This document shows, piece after piece, positions 39,005 through 48,687 of a stretch of DNA of 61,974 nt (the stretch's first letter is position 1; each line of letters opens with the position of its first letter). The stretch is taken from NCBI GenBank assembly GCA_024278955.1, contig JAJRSE010000082.1:1-61974 (forward strand). The letters run 5' to 3'. Both the position numbers and the translations under genes were made by a program. Below the pieces are notes generated by a model, which ran no database searches, was not told the origin of the DNA, and saw nothing but the letters and a program-made list of their open reading frames with translations. This DNA comes from Planctomycetota bacterium (GTDB lineage: Bacteria; Planctomycetota; Planctomycetia; Pirellulales; Lacipirellulaceae).

Positions 39005-40867
39005 ATGGCCACTACCGTAGTCTACAACGGCGTAACGCTTTACAACGTCGTAACGAAGCAATGGGATCAAGAGGTCACCTACGATTTATCGGGGACTGAT
39101 CTTGTTGGTCAGAAGCTCAAATTGCAATTTGAGGGCATTTTGCATTCCCAGCGAGTGCCTGTCGAAGGGAGTGCTGTTTATATTTCGGATGGCTCCCTAG
39201 GTGGCGACCTCTATGGACTACTCGGACAAGTACGTCAGTTACTGTCGGAGCCACGAAATCGACTCCAAGTAATTGTAAACGGCAAAACGGTGATCGATGT
39301 ACTTCCGCCAAGCTCAGGCGAGTCCGAGAGCGCAGGCCAAGCAGCGAATGCCGACATTGACAATGGACCCAAGCCCAAGGTCATCAGTGTCACGCCGATC
39401 GGTTCGACTGCTTTTCGTGTCATGTTCTCTGTTGAAGCCATGCTAGGCTCATGCGGCAGTAAAGTACGGGTTGGCGAGGGACTTGTCGTCAGCAACCGTT
39501 GGCGTGTATCCGAGGCGATGGACAGCAACTTCTTTACCACTCGAAACATTAGTGGGCGACTGCGTCTTTCCCGAGCACCACAGAAGCCGGGCGACACTAG
39601 AGCTGGCCACTACTTCAAGCCACTAGTCATTCCGCCGCTCGAAGACAGTTTCCGTCGGGATCGCGTGGTATTCAACGCTGAAGAGGATGGACTGACTTGC
39701 ACCTACGAGATTTCGGACAAGCAGGTTCACCAAGCAGCACCGTGGCCGGCCACTAAAATTGTTGCGGTCCACAGCGAGACCGTCAACAACTCAACGCACT
39801 TCACGTCCAACCTTAGCGTACACCTTGAGGGCGATCCCGGGTGCAATAAGCGTTTGCTGATCGAGCGAGCAATCCAAGTCGCTGATAGTCGACTTAACTT
39901 TATCGCCATTACGGGCAGAGGAGCGATGGTTGAGGATTTTACACTGACAGACCATATCGGAGAGCTTCCAGTCGTAGAACTGCGAATGAGAGTACGCCGT
40001 GTCGACGCGGGCACTAAGGGTTTACTGCTAGGGTTACGCACGGCAGAGTTGGGTCGGGATCTCAAATTGCCCGGCCTCGCGACAACGCTTGGTGGCATTG
40101 CAGGATCCGATTACAACTCTCAAAGGTCACGTGTGCCAAAACCCTACGGGTATAAAGCCGGATCGTCCCTTCCCGACTGGGAGCGCCGCCCCGCCGTGAT
40201 ATACCTGCTGCAAAGCTACTTGCAAAACCCATGCAGCGGTCCTCATTCAGTGGGGCCTCGTACGGAAACCTTCGCTGATCGGTCAGCGTATTCTCAGGAG
40301 GACTCCTATCGCGCGACTGCGGTGAGTGAGTCAGACTATCCTATTTCGCAAGACGACAGGGACAGCTACTCGAAGGAGACAAAAACACACCTCTACACAA
40401 TGGCCAAGCTGAGCAGCAAGTACACCGAAAACAGGATGCAAATATCGCTACCAAGAACAAGCGGCAAAGATGGCGAAGCGACGTCCACTGTAGTACAAAT
40501 CGCTCGGCCGCAGTATCGACGGATTGTACAGATCGACTACGAACGTGTCGGAAAGATGCCCGTAATTCCCGAATTTGAAACGTATTTCCTCCAGGCGAAT
40601 CAAGGCCGCAGAAACAACCGGGGATCCGATAGCACCCCGCCTGTGGCCATCCCCAATGAATCCCAAGAGACGATCTTGGCCCCCATACGTTCGCCCGATG
40701 GTCGTGACGTTGTCTACCGCGTACGCGCCGAATACGTGTACCTGCTCACAGGCCGTCCGGACCGAGACAATCTCAGCGTCGGACACAACCCAGTGACAGC
40801 CTTCGCCAACTATGACGGTCAACTCCAACTCACCGACCAAGAAAACCCTTCCCAAGGAAATTCTTAA
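39005..40867 (+). CDS. Large tail/baseplate protein
   Basis: 620 aa from ATG 39005 (upstream in-frame starts overlap the previous gene). Beta-rich throughout. The N-terminal ~90 residues resemble tail-tip proteins with VVYNGVTLYNVVT and LYGLLGQVRQLLSEPRNRLQVIVNG. Probably a distal tail or hub protein by size and order. Not identified further. Confidence 0.6.
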   Translation: MATTVVYNGVTLYNVVTKQWDQEVTYDLSGTDLVGQKLKLQFEGILHSQRVPVEGSAVYISDGSLGGDLYGLLGQVRQLLSEPRNRLQVIVNGKTVIDVLPPSSGESESAGQAANADIDNGPKPKVISVTPIGSTAFRVMFSVEAMLGSCGSKVRVGEGLVVSNRWRVSEAMDSNFFTTRNISGRLRLSRAPQKPGDTRAGHYFKPLVIPPLEDSFRRDRVVFNAEEDGLTCTYEISDKQVHQAAPWPATKIVAVHSETVNNSTHFTSNLSVHLEGDPGCNKRLLIERAIQVADSRLNFIAITGRGAMVEDFTLTDHIGELPVVELRMRVRRVDAGTKGLLLGLRTAELGRDLKLPGLATTLGGIAGSDYNSQRSRVPKPYGYKAGSSLPDWERRPAVIYLLQSYLQNPCSGPHSVGPRTETFADRSAYSQEDSYRATAVSESDYPISQDDRDSYSKETKTHLYTMAKLSSKYTENRMQISLPRTSGKDGEATSTVVQIARPQYRRIVQIDYERVGKMPVIPEFETYFLQANQGRRNNRGSDSTPPVAIPNESQETILAPIRSPDGRDVVYRVRAEYVYLLTGRPDRDNLSVGHNPVTAFANYDGQLQLTDQENPSQGNS

Positions 40868-40938
40868 TCATCGCAATCGTCTACACCAACGTAAGCGGTT
40901 CGGGACTGTTTGACATCCTGGGGAAGATCTTCCGCGGC

Positions 40939-42486
40939 ATGGAGCTGAAGAACGTGGCGAGAGGCACAACGATCGCCGATTCGGTGCTCGCCTCAATCGA
41001 GCAGTACAAACTCAAGACCGATGCGGACCTCGATCTTGATCGCGATGTCCAAGGCCTAGCAAGTGCAGAGCTATCCGACCGCACGAACAACGTACTGCTG
41101 GACTCCTATCGATCTATGGCCTCTGCCCTGGTCCGCGGTGTCGTACGTGCCGACAGTGCAATTGACCGTCTATCGCTCCGTGAGTCGATCGAATATCTCA
41201 TCGAGCAAATGAAGGCTGACGCTTACTATGTTACGCCGCCAACAGTCTCCGTTTCAGTAACGCCTTACATGGTAAACAGCACGTCGGACTTAACCGTCTA
41301 TTCGACGATAGTTGACCAGTTTGGTTTGAATGCTCAGTTGGTTTACGCAGAGACCTTGCAGGCCGAAGTGACTCAAAGCGGTAGCGTTCCACTGCTGGCA
41401 TTCCGTGGTGAAACCGCATCCCGCTCGAAGCTTGCCGAGGACTGGCCTCAAGGTTCTGGAATTCAGATTCCGCTTACTCCAGTCACCGTTGACGACAGCG
41501 TGATTTCCAATGGCGATTTTGAATTGGCGTCGATTGTGGACACGCCCGACTCATGGCTTGTCGAAGTGGGTTCGCCAGGTAACACAGTCACACTGACAGA
41601 CCCGACAGTTCAAACGGTAATAATCTCGGGGACACCAACGTCAGGGTCCTACTTCCTGAAGTACACAGACCCTCTCACCTCGATAGTTCATGCCACGGAA
41701 ACACTCGCCTACAACGCATCATCGTCGGACGTACAAGCAGCCTTGAGGGAGGTCGAGGGGCTAGAAACCGTGACAGTAAGCTCTACTGGAACATCGCCAG
41801 ACTTGACCCATACCATCACCTTCACGGGCGTTGCAAGTCAGGTTGCCATACTGGCATCGACCGAAGTGTTCGATACAGGCTCGGTGGCTCATGCGATCAC
41901 AACTGCCGGAGAGATCGGGTCCAACACGGGACGTTCGCTGAAAATAACCGGGAATATAGCTGAGCAGTCGACACTTTATCAGCCAATTTTCATGGAGACA
42001 GAGACGGTCTACTCTCTGAGTGCTTGGTTCGGTGCAACTTCAGGGGCAGCGGCGGTAGACATTGTGCTTGTCGACGGGGTGGGTGGATCGGCCATACTCG
42101 ACAACCAGGGGGCAGCCCAAGGCCTAGGATTTGCTCCTGCGGGTTCCGAAGCAAGGCAACACAAAAACGCTTTCGTCCGCGTTGCCAAAAACACCCCCAT
42201 GCCCGTCTACCTGCTGGTTAAAAAGAATGCGCCAACTACTAACGACTTGACGATTGATGAAATCATTCTTGCTCCTGCTGCAAGGGCTTATCCCGGGGGG
42301 CCCTATCTGGCAATCTCCGCTGGTGCCACACCTCCCGCGATCGGTGACAAGTGGAACGTAACAGTCGCGAACAATTATGCAGGCGATATTCAAAAGTGGT
42401 TCGATGCGACGTTCGATATGGCGGGTCTGGGTCTTCAACTTCCGACCACGGGATCTACCCTTCTTCCTGACACGTTGATTGCTTAA
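40939..42486 (+). CDS. Tail-tip/baseplate protein, start uncertain
   Basis: 515 aa from ATG 40939, which lacks a ribosome binding site. In frame upstream, codons from 40867 read LIIAIVYTNVSGSGLFDILGKIFRG and AAGGAAA sits at 40854-40860, so a non-AUG start (ATC at 40867 or 40870) is possible. The N-terminal third is helical. The middle (~190-320) has a SGSYFLKYTDPLT ... LAYNASSSDVQAALREVEGLETVTVSSTG domain of the kind seen in planctomycete/phage surface proteins, then a carbohydrate-binding-like beta domain. Confidence 0.6.
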   Translation: MELKNVARGTTIADSVLASIEQYKLKTDADLDLDRDVQGLASAELSDRTNNVLLDSYRSMASALVRGVVRADSAIDRLSLRESIEYLIEQMKADAYYVTPPTVSVSVTPYMVNSTSDLTVYSTIVDQFGLNAQLVYAETLQAEVTQSGSVPLLAFRGETASRSKLAEDWPQGSGIQIPLTPVTVDDSVISNGDFELASIVDTPDSWLVEVGSPGNTVTLTDPTVQTVIISGTPTSGSYFLKYTDPLTSIVHATETLAYNASSSDVQAALREVEGLETVTVSSTGTSPDLTHTITFTGVASQVAILASTEVFDTGSVAHAITTAGEIGSNTGRSLKITGNIAEQSTLYQPIFMETETVYSLSAWFGATSGAAAVDIVLVDGVGGSAILDNQGAAQGLGFAPAGSEARQHKNAFVRVAKNTPMPVYLLVKKNAPTTNDLTIDEIILAPAARAYPGGPYLAISAGATPPAIGDKWNVTVANNYAGDIQKWFDATFDMAGLGLQLPTTGSTLLPDTLIA

Positions 42487-42498
42487 TAGAGAGAATTC

Positions 42499-43014
42499 AT
42501 GCCCCGAATTGATGTCACCCAAGCCGACGTGCTTCAAGCGATCCTCGGTCACTACCGATCGACGCTGTTGCTTGATGATGCGCGCGCGTTTCTCGTGGCA
42601 GACCCGATGCAGGTAAGCATACCTCGGGGAGGTGACTGGTGGCTAACAATCGCAGCTGGAGACGGCGTATTCGATCAGGCCATGATGACAGGTGGAGTGA
42701 TTGAACAATGCACAGAGGATTCGGTGTTCACGGTAAGTGGGCATGTACGCCTCCACCTCGACGATACCGACAACGACTCCCAGTTGCTTCTGCACGCAAC
42801 CCAGGGGCTCATGCCGCTGAAGCACACGATACTCAAGACAATCGCTAGCGTCGACTTACAGGTAGGCGGCAACGAATTCGCACGCGAGTTAATCACTCCT
42901 AGGCACGCTACGGCCCCCATGGTCGTTGCCCCAGCGGGAGAAGAGGACGGAGGCCTTCGTATGGGTCTGATTAGCGTGACGTTTGGTTTGATGTTTGATT
43001 GGGACCTATCGTGA
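42499..43014 (+). CDS. Small tail-associated protein
   Basis: 171 aa. Starts PRIDVTQADVLQAILGHYRSTLLLDDARAFLVADP, a pattern of small tail or neck proteins; the rest is beta-rich. Stop overlaps the GTG of the next gene. Family not recognised. Confidence 0.55.
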   Translation: MPRIDVTQADVLQAILGHYRSTLLLDDARAFLVADPMQVSIPRGGDWWLTIAAGDGVFDQAMMTGGVIEQCTEDSVFTVSGHVRLHLDDTDNDSQLLLHATQGLMPLKHTILKTIASVDLQVGGNEFARELITPRHATAPMVVAPAGEEDGGLRMGLISVTFGLMFDWDLS

Positions 43015-44750
43015 TACTTCGTTACGCCGGTGTACCGCTGCTGCTAGAAGACCCAGGCTTTGAATTTCAAGCGTGGCTTGAGCAGTCCTTATCGCTTAAC
43101 GGACTATCGCTGTTTGGAGTGCAAGACCCGTCTCACATGGAAGTTCGGAGTCGACCTCGAGGCCCGTTCCTGGATCGCAGTTCAGGAGAATCGGCTCCGC
43201 ACGTAGGTCTACCTCTACTGAACTACTCGATGACGCGCCCGCCTGAATGGCGAATCAATACACTCTGGTGGCCCACAGGGGCAACGCGGAACTCGATCGG
43301 CCTGTTCTTAGCTGATGACGACTCGATCGAGAAAATCAAGAAAGCAGTCGCAGAACGTGATGGGAAAGCGACTCTCGAAATTGGCACGGACGATGACAAG
43401 CCCCCCGTGGCATTCAAGAGCATGTACTTGCTCCCACCGCATAAAATTACTGCTGGCGAGAAGCAAGGGCTGTGGCTTATCTGCCTTGTAGACGGTCGAT
43501 ACTACTGGCCACTTCGTTCGTCAGGCGATCTCGTAGTAAGCAGCAATACCACATGGCCGCAACTTATCCAGAAACTCATGGGGCTGCTAGGCGTCGCAGG
43601 ATCTGCTGATACGCCCCATGCTGATTACGGTTCCCCTGATCCAACGGAGCTGACTCGGAAATACGAATCGGTTGCCATGCTGCTTGATAGCGTGGCTGCT
43701 TCTATTGGAATGCGAGTCATCCTTCTGCCCAATGGTAAAGTGAAAGTACTTGGCAGCGCACTGTCGAAGGTAAATTACGAGGAAAACAAGAAAGAATCAA
43801 ACCTATTAGCGGGCGGGGAGAATTCGCTTTGCAGCTCAATACCTGAGGTGATTTTAGTCACCTGCCCTAAGGTCGACGGCGATGGGGTCTACTACCCGGA
43901 TGGAGATGTTTATGCTAGCGAGAACGATTCACGATACATCGAGCTAGGCCTTGAATGCAATCCGACAACGGTACCTGGGACTAAAAAAGTATTCCACTCT
44001 ACGGCAAAGGCTTACTACGATTCTCCCAGCGATGCGTACCCAACCAACTCACAAGAGCTGGACGACCTCACTGCGAAGATTGCGGAAGACTATCTGCTAT
44101 GGCAGGTCCTTGGCTACGATCAAAAGCACATCGGCCTAATCGAGAATGCCGAGAGTGGTTTCGATGATTACTCCCTTTTTAGCATCGGATCTCAATACGA
44201 TCTCCAGAACTCTCTTCTTTTGAAAGAGACGGTAGAAGACAGCGAAGGCCGAAGCACATGTCGTGAATTGATTCGAGACTACGATTGTTCTACTCGCATT
44301 GTTTCGCATCCTCCAAGCTTTGGGTTCAGCAGCCAACTGTCGTCATTTCCAGTAGGCGGGGGCGGTGATGAGAGTTCAAGTAGCGGGGTTTCTAGCAGCA
44401 GTGGAAGCGGCAGCAGTGGTAATTCTAGTGACGGCAGTGGATCTGGCACGTCGGGAGATTCAGGTGAAAGCTCCAGTAATGGCGGCTCGGGAAGCACTCC
44501 AGGCGGTAGTAGTTCAGAAGGTGACCCCAGTGCCTCGGGAGGAGAGGGCAGTGGTAGCGGAGGTTCGGATGGCAGTCTCCCTGGAGGTAGTGGAAGTGGT
44601 TGCATTAACGAACTGGAGGGGCCTGTTTCTTCGCTGCCTGTTGCTCCAGACGCGAGCGACTTGCAATACGTCCTAGGCGTCGACAGCAGCGGCTGCCTGA
44701 AGCGATTTCCAGTGGGGCCATGCAAGCCAGATGCGGGGAGCGGCGAATAA
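43011..44750 (+). CDS. Tail-tip protein with Ser/Gly-rich C-terminal stretch
   Basis: 579 aa from GTG 43011 (GTGA overlap). The first ~430 residues form a mixed domain resembling a tail-hub or baseplate protein. Residues ~440-535 are low complexity, dominated by Ser and Gly with some Asp/Glu and Pro. The last ~45 residues are a conserved-looking end (SDLQYVLGVDSSGCLKRFPVGPC). Its stop overlaps the ATG of the Ser-rich gene. The Ser-rich stretch could be a flexible stalk or an O-glycosylation target of the enzymes encoded downstream. Confidence 0.6.
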   Translation: MILRYAGVPLLLEDPGFEFQAWLEQSLSLNGLSLFGVQDPSHMEVRSRPRGPFLDRSSGESAPHVGLPLLNYSMTRPPEWRINTLWWPTGATRNSIGLFLADDDSIEKIKKAVAERDGKATLEIGTDDDKPPVAFKSMYLLPPHKITAGEKQGLWLICLVDGRYYWPLRSSGDLVVSSNTTWPQLIQKLMGLLGVAGSADTPHADYGSPDPTELTRKYESVAMLLDSVAASIGMRVILLPNGKVKVLGSALSKVNYEENKKESNLLAGGENSLCSSIPEVILVTCPKVDGDGVYYPDGDVYASENDSRYIELGLECNPTTVPGTKKVFHSTAKAYYDSPSDAYPTNSQELDDLTAKIAEDYLLWQVLGYDQKHIGLIENAESGFDDYSLFSIGSQYDLQNSLLLKETVEDSEGRSTCRELIRDYDCSTRIVSHPPSFGFSSQLSSFPVGGGGDESSSSGVSSSSGSGSSGNSSDGSGSGTSGDSGESSSNGGSGSTPGGSSSEGDPSASGGEGSGSGGSDGSLPGGSGSGCINELEGPVSSLPVAPDASDLQYVLGVDSSGCLKRFPVGPCKPDAGSGE

Positions 44751-45688
44751 TGGCGCTCAATCTATTTCTAACACCTAATAAGTCAGGGCTTCTGATCGAG
44801 GATGATGCAAGTGGGATCGTTGTTTGCGAGACTTGCCCCTGCTCTAGCTCGAGCAGCAGTTCCTCTAGCAGTAGCAGTTCGAGTTCTTCAAGCAGCAGTT
44901 CAGGCAGCTCTAGCAGCAGCTCCGACAGCGACTCTGGCTCAAGCGGCAGCTCTTCTTCCTCAAGTGCAAGTTCGAGTAGCAGTTCGAGTAGCAGTTCGAG
45001 TAGCGGCTCTAGTTCCGGAAGCTCTTCGAGCAGCTCGGGAAGCATCTCATCAGACAGCAGTTCGAGTTCTTCAAGTAGCGACTCCAGCAGCAGTTCAGGC
45101 AGCTCTAGCAGCAGCTCCGACAGCGACTCTGGCTCAAGCGGCAGCTCTTCCAGTTCAGCCACAGAATGCCCAGAAGGGACGTGCTGTTCCCACGAGATAA
45201 CCAAGGCTGTCGTTACCATAGCTGGCGTTCAAAATCGGATGGATGCCTTTGGCAACGAAAATGGGAATTGCGACAGTTGCAACGCTGTGAACGGCACCTA
45301 CACAATAGATTTGGAAGAGGGATTTGGTTGTACTGTCGTGCCACTGTTAGACAGCGTGCTCGGAGACGCAAACTGGTGTGATAATTTCCCGAATTTCATT
45401 ACTTTCTGGAATGCTGTCGAAATTCGTGTGCAGTGTGCTGCTGGAAATAAACTACGCATTCGAGTACGGGTCGGTTTTGATGCAAGTCCAACGCTTTACA
45501 GAGATGGCTTCCTCTCGATTCAAGAAGACGTGCCAAAGAACGGGGACAGTTGCGCTGGAACCTATCAAATCAGGCCTATCTCCGGCGACAACAGCGCGTT
45601 GGGTGATGGAAGCTTCAATTGCGATATAGTGCATTACTCCTTTGGTGTGGTGACGCATGAAGCTGTCTGGACAGTCACTCTTTCTTAG
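44750..45688 (+). CDS. Poly-serine virion protein with Cys-rich C-terminal domain
   Basis: 312 aa. Short N-terminal domain (~31 residues ending CETCPC), then ~110 residues that are mostly Ser with scattered Gly, Asp and Ala (~32-145), then a Cys-rich beta domain (ECPEGTCCSH, GTYTIDLEEGFGCTV, W-C-DN). Codons for Ser vary (AGC, AGT, TCT, TCA, TCG, TCC), so this is not simple slippage, but a 65-bp segment is duplicated in frame. The architecture is head domain, stalk, tip domain. Adjacent to glycosyltransferase genes. Confidence 0.7.
   Translation: MALNLFLTPNKSGLLIEDDASGIVVCETCPCSSSSSSSSSSSSSSSSSSSSGSSSSSSDSDSGSSGSSSSSSASSSSSSSSSSSSGSSSGSSSSSSGSISSDSSSSSSSSDSSSSSGSSSSSSDSDSGSSGSSSSSATECPEGTCCSHEITKAVVTIAGVQNRMDAFGNENGNCDSCNAVNGTYTIDLEEGFGCTVVPLLDSVLGDANWCDNFPNFITFWNAVEIRVQCAAGNKLRIRVRVGFDASPTLYRDGFLSIQEDVPKNGDSCAGTYQIRPISGDNSALGDGSFNCDIVHYSFGVVTHEAVWTVTLS
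44891..45150 (+). repeat. 65-bp in-frame direct repeat in the Ser-rich gene
   Basis: 44891-44955 and 45086-45150 are identical. The spacing of 195 bp equals 65 codons, so recombination between the copies would shorten or lengthen the Ser stalk without breaking the frame. Confidence 0.9.
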
Positions 45689-45705
45689 ATTCTACGGAGA
45701 TACTT

Positions 45706-46089
45706 TTGGTCAGTAGAATACAGAAAACTTTAGGTCTTGCTCAAGAGAACGGCTTGTTTTTTCACAAGTGCCCTTGCGGCTGGTCTGGTATGGCTGAGCA
45801 GGAACTTACCGAGCACGATTGCAAAATACAGATTCCTGGACATGGCAAGCCCGTAGTCGTTCCTGTCGAAATAGGACTAGGCGATTGGGCTGAAGCTGGC
45901 CTTAAATCGTTAGGAATTACCAAAGAAAGGTACCGTGTAATCAAAGAGGAGTTCGGATTGCCGCCTGAGTGCGACTGCGATGCTCGTAAGGAGTGGCTCA
46001 ATAAGGTTGCCTCTGGTAAGCGAATTGCTAACGGATTGAACCGCGTGGCCGATTTTTTTACTGAGTGGCGAAAGAGAAAGGGAAATTAG
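45706..46089 (+). CDS. Zinc-binding small protein
   Basis: 127 aa from a TTG start with GGAG upstream. N-terminal CPCGWSGMAEQELTEHDC gives a possible C-x-C-x(n)-H-x-C site. The C-terminal half has GLGDWAEAGLKSLGI ... ECDCDARKEWLNK, similar to short Cys proteins common in phage structural regions (G-L-G-D ... C-x-C-x-x-R-x-x-WLN). Lies between the Ser-rich protein and the glycosyltransferases. Confidence 0.5.
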   Translation: MVSRIQKTLGLAQENGLFFHKCPCGWSGMAEQELTEHDCKIQIPGHGKPVVVPVEIGLGDWAEAGLKSLGITKERYRVIKEEFGLPPECDCDARKEWLNKVASGKRIANGLNRVADFFTEWRKRKGN

Positions 46090-46090
46090 G

Positions 46091-47437
46091 ATGGATCTGG
46101 TAAAATACTTTTCAAAAGTGTACGTAGTGAGCTTGAAGCGAAGGAAGGACAAGCAGGATATTTTCTTCAGCAGCCTGGGGGATAAATGGCCTTTCGCTGC
46201 GCCAGAAGTTATCGAAGCAGTGGATGGCAGGAAATGCCCACCACCCCAATGGTGGAAAGCAGGCGGGGGCGCTTGGGGGTGCTACCGGTCGCACTTGAAA
46301 ATCATCGAGGACGCACTAAACCGTAACGAACAAGGAAATATCCTCATCTTGGAGGATGACGCAATCTGCTGCGACGGATTTAACGAGAAAGTCCAGGGAT
46401 TCCTGCAAGCCTTGCCTGACGATTGGCACATGGCTTACTTGGGGGGACAGCATCTCAAGGTCCTGAGCACGAGACCTGATCGCATTAACGACCAAGTTTA
46501 CCGCCCCTTCAACGTCAACCGCACTCACGCTTTCGCGGTTTCTCCACAAGGAATGCGGCCTGTCTACAAACACCTTTCCTCGACCAAGTCCTGGACGCAC
46601 GGACATCATATCGATCACCATCTTGGACGCTGGCACCAGCGTCGCACGCACAATGTTTACTGTCCTGCGGAATGGCTGATTGCTCAACGTGCAAGCCAAT
46701 CTGACATCTCTGGGAGACGATCTCACAAAGACCGCTTTTGGCAACCCGCCGCTGAACTCTCTGTCGACACGAACTTAAATACCTTCGTGGCGGTTGCAGG
46801 AATCCATTCTTCGGGGTCGTCTTGCATTGCGGGCGTGCTTTATCACCTCGGGGTCCACCTAGGGAATGTATTCACTGGATATTATGGCGGTGACCCTGAG
46901 GGATCTTCGTGTGGCTTTGAAGCTACGAAGTTACGCGATATCTGCGAAGCTACGATTCCTTTCCCTCAGAATGCACTCGCTGTAGCAAAAGGGCATGCGT
47001 GGCACCAGCTGCGAGCGTTCATTGCGGAGAAGAAAGCGGAAGCTCATCGCAAGCAGACGATTGCTGGGGGTAAGTATCCAATGCTCTGCCGGCTTGGCGA
47101 TCAGCTAGAATCGATTTGCGGGCACACTCTTATCGTGGTCGACTGCATTCGCCCAATCAAAGAGTCAATCGCATCGCTCGTTAAACGGGAACCGAAGATG
47201 TCGCCCGCGATACTTGAGGGGCACCAGCGTTGGCTAGAGACTGGCAAGCAGGAGCTGCTAGAGAAAGCTGCGAAGGTTGTGCCAGTTGAGTACCACAGCC
47301 TACTGAAATCCCCTGAGCGAATCGTAGACGGACTAATCGAAAGCCTTTCACTCGTGGCCTCTCCTGAACAGCGAGGAAAGGCAATCGCGTCAGTTGACCC
47401 CACAAAGTGCAATGTGCGACTCAAGGAAACGGCATGA
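46091..47437 (+). CDS. Family-25 glycosyltransferase fused to a sulfotransferase-like domain
   Basis: 448 aa. Residues ~8-215 are GT25-like: VYVVSLKRRKDK at the start, W-G-C-YRSHLKIIEDAL, then ILILEDDA (metal and nucleotide-sugar binding). Residues ~230-448 resemble a P-loop sulfotransferase: FVAVAGIHSSGSSCIAGVLYHLGVHLG carries the 5'-phosphosulfate-binding type loop, and VVDCIRPIKESIASLVKRE is like the 3'-phosphate region. It would transfer a sugar and a sulfate, plausibly onto Ser-rich tail proteins encoded just upstream or onto host surface glycans. Two bases separate it from the zinc protein gene. Confidence 0.72.
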   Translation: MDLVKYFSKVYVVSLKRRKDKQDIFFSSLGDKWPFAAPEVIEAVDGRKCPPPQWWKAGGGAWGCYRSHLKIIEDALNRNEQGNILILEDDAICCDGFNEKVQGFLQALPDDWHMAYLGGQHLKVLSTRPDRINDQVYRPFNVNRTHAFAVSPQGMRPVYKHLSSTKSWTHGHHIDHHLGRWHQRRTHNVYCPAEWLIAQRASQSDISGRRSHKDRFWQPAAELSVDTNLNTFVAVAGIHSSGSSCIAGVLYHLGVHLGNVFTGYYGGDPEGSSCGFEATKLRDICEATIPFPQNALAVAKGHAWHQLRAFIAEKKAEAHRKQTIAGGKYPMLCRLGDQLESICGHTLIVVDCIRPIKESIASLVKREPKMSPAILEGHQRWLETGKQELLEKAAKVVPVEYHSLLKSPERIVDGLIESLSLVASPEQRGKAIASVDPTKCNVRLKETA

Positions 47438-48687
47438 AGAAAAAGCTACTTACGATGAACCTCGGAAACTTCATGGCATCGAAGTGCCGAGACTCCTACC
47501 GGGCCGCGGCGGATCGCTGGGGCGCCGAATACCTTGAAGTGACGACCCCGCCTGCAACTGGCCAGCACCACTACTGGCAAAAGCTTCTGCTGCATCGACA
47601 CGTTCCCGATGACTGCCAGGTTTTTCAAATCGACGCGGACATGCTAATACGCTTCGACTGCCCCAGCCCGTTCGATCTGGTAGACCGCTCTAAAATAGGA
47701 ATGGTTGGGTCCAATCCCCTGGACCCGGATCATGGGACCTCGAACGCTCTGTCGTGCAATTATTGGTCGAAAGAACTGTCTCTGCCACGGCTTGACCCGA
47801 TGACGCAGCACTTCAACAGCGGGGTGCAGATTTATTCCACCCCACAACACCGAAAGATATTTGAGGAAGCCCATTCCTACGGCAAGAAAATACAATGGCG
47901 TGAAAAACTTTGGGCCGAAGAGACAATTTTAAGTTTACTGCTCCATCGCGACCACGTACCGATGGTTCGACTCCCCAAGCTTTTCAATCAGTGGTACTGC
48001 CCGCATAAATGGGAAGAGATGACGATGCGGCATTCTATGTCGCAGTTCATCTACCATTTCGCTGGGCCCAACAACCGGAAGTTTCTTAGCCAAGTCTCTT
48101 GGCGACGGCTTGACCATCAGCACGGTCGCGTCGATGCGATCTTGCGCCGTCTACCCAGTCTGAATCCAATGGTGACAGAAGTGGGTGTCTGGCGTGGCTA
48201 CCTGTCGAGTCGTTTGCTCGCCATGCGAAGCGACTTACGGCTAAGCATGCTTGATATTTGGGAGACTCCGCTTGACGGGAACCGTAGCGGCGGCATGCGT
48301 GAACAACGTACTCATCAAGCCGTGTACTGGGATACCCAGGAAGCATGGCGAGGGACTGAATTTGCTGGCGATCGTCGGGAATTGCTCTACTTCCAGAATC
48401 GAAAAAACTATCGCCGCAAGCAGCCAATGACAATCGACCGCAAGCCGATCGAGCGGCATTCGCAGGACATGGTGTTTCTCGATTCAATCCATTCGTTCGA
48501 GCATGTTACGCAAGAGTTTGCCGACTGGTGGCCTAAGGTCAAGCCAGGCGGTTATATCGGCGGACACGATGTTGATTCCCCGTACCATTTTCACGTCACA
48601 CAAGCGGTCTCTGAATTTGCACGCGAGCACAGCTTGCCGGTTGAGTTCGACCGAGACTCAACCTGGTTCATCAGGAAACCCCTATGA
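47434..48687 (+). CDS. Glycosyltransferase-methyltransferase fusion (copy 1)
   Basis: 417 aa from ATG 47434 (ATGA overlap). The N-terminal ~225 residues are GT-A-like with a DAD metal motif (67-69) in QIDADMLIRFDCP and a later GVQIYSTPQH. The C-terminal ~180 residues are a class I AdoMet methyltransferase: TEVGVWRGYLSSRLL (motif I), LSMLDIW (motif II), FLDSIHSFEHV and WWPKVKPGGYIGGHD. Such modules add and methylate sugars. Paralogous to the next gene. Confidence 0.72.
   Translation: MKKKLLTMNLGNFMASKCRDSYRAAADRWGAEYLEVTTPPATGQHHYWQKLLLHRHVPDDCQVFQIDADMLIRFDCPSPFDLVDRSKIGMVGSNPLDPDHGTSNALSCNYWSKELSLPRLDPMTQHFNSGVQIYSTPQHRKIFEEAHSYGKKIQWREKLWAEETILSLLLHRDHVPMVRLPKLFNQWYCPHKWEEMTMRHSMSQFIYHFAGPNNRKFLSQVSWRRLDHQHGRVDAILRRLPSLNPMVTEVGVWRGYLSSRLLAMRSDLRLSMLDIWETPLDGNRSGGMREQRTHQAVYWDTQEAWRGTEFAGDRRELLYFQNRKNYRRKQPMTIDRKPIERHSQDMVFLDSIHSFEHVTQEFADWWPKVKPGGYIGGHDVDSPYHFHVTQAVSEFAREHSLPVEFDRDSTWFIRKPL

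Noticed and set aside
44830..45160. Short repeats of AGC/AGT resembling a CRISPR-like array
   Set aside because: They are Ser codons in frame; there are no constant repeat and variable spacer units. No CRISPR array was seen in the window.
44605..45219. 204-aa Glu/Leu-rich minus-strand ORF
   Set aside because: Its ELLLELPELL repeats are the reverse complement of the Ser codon tract in the virion protein, with no ribosome binding site.
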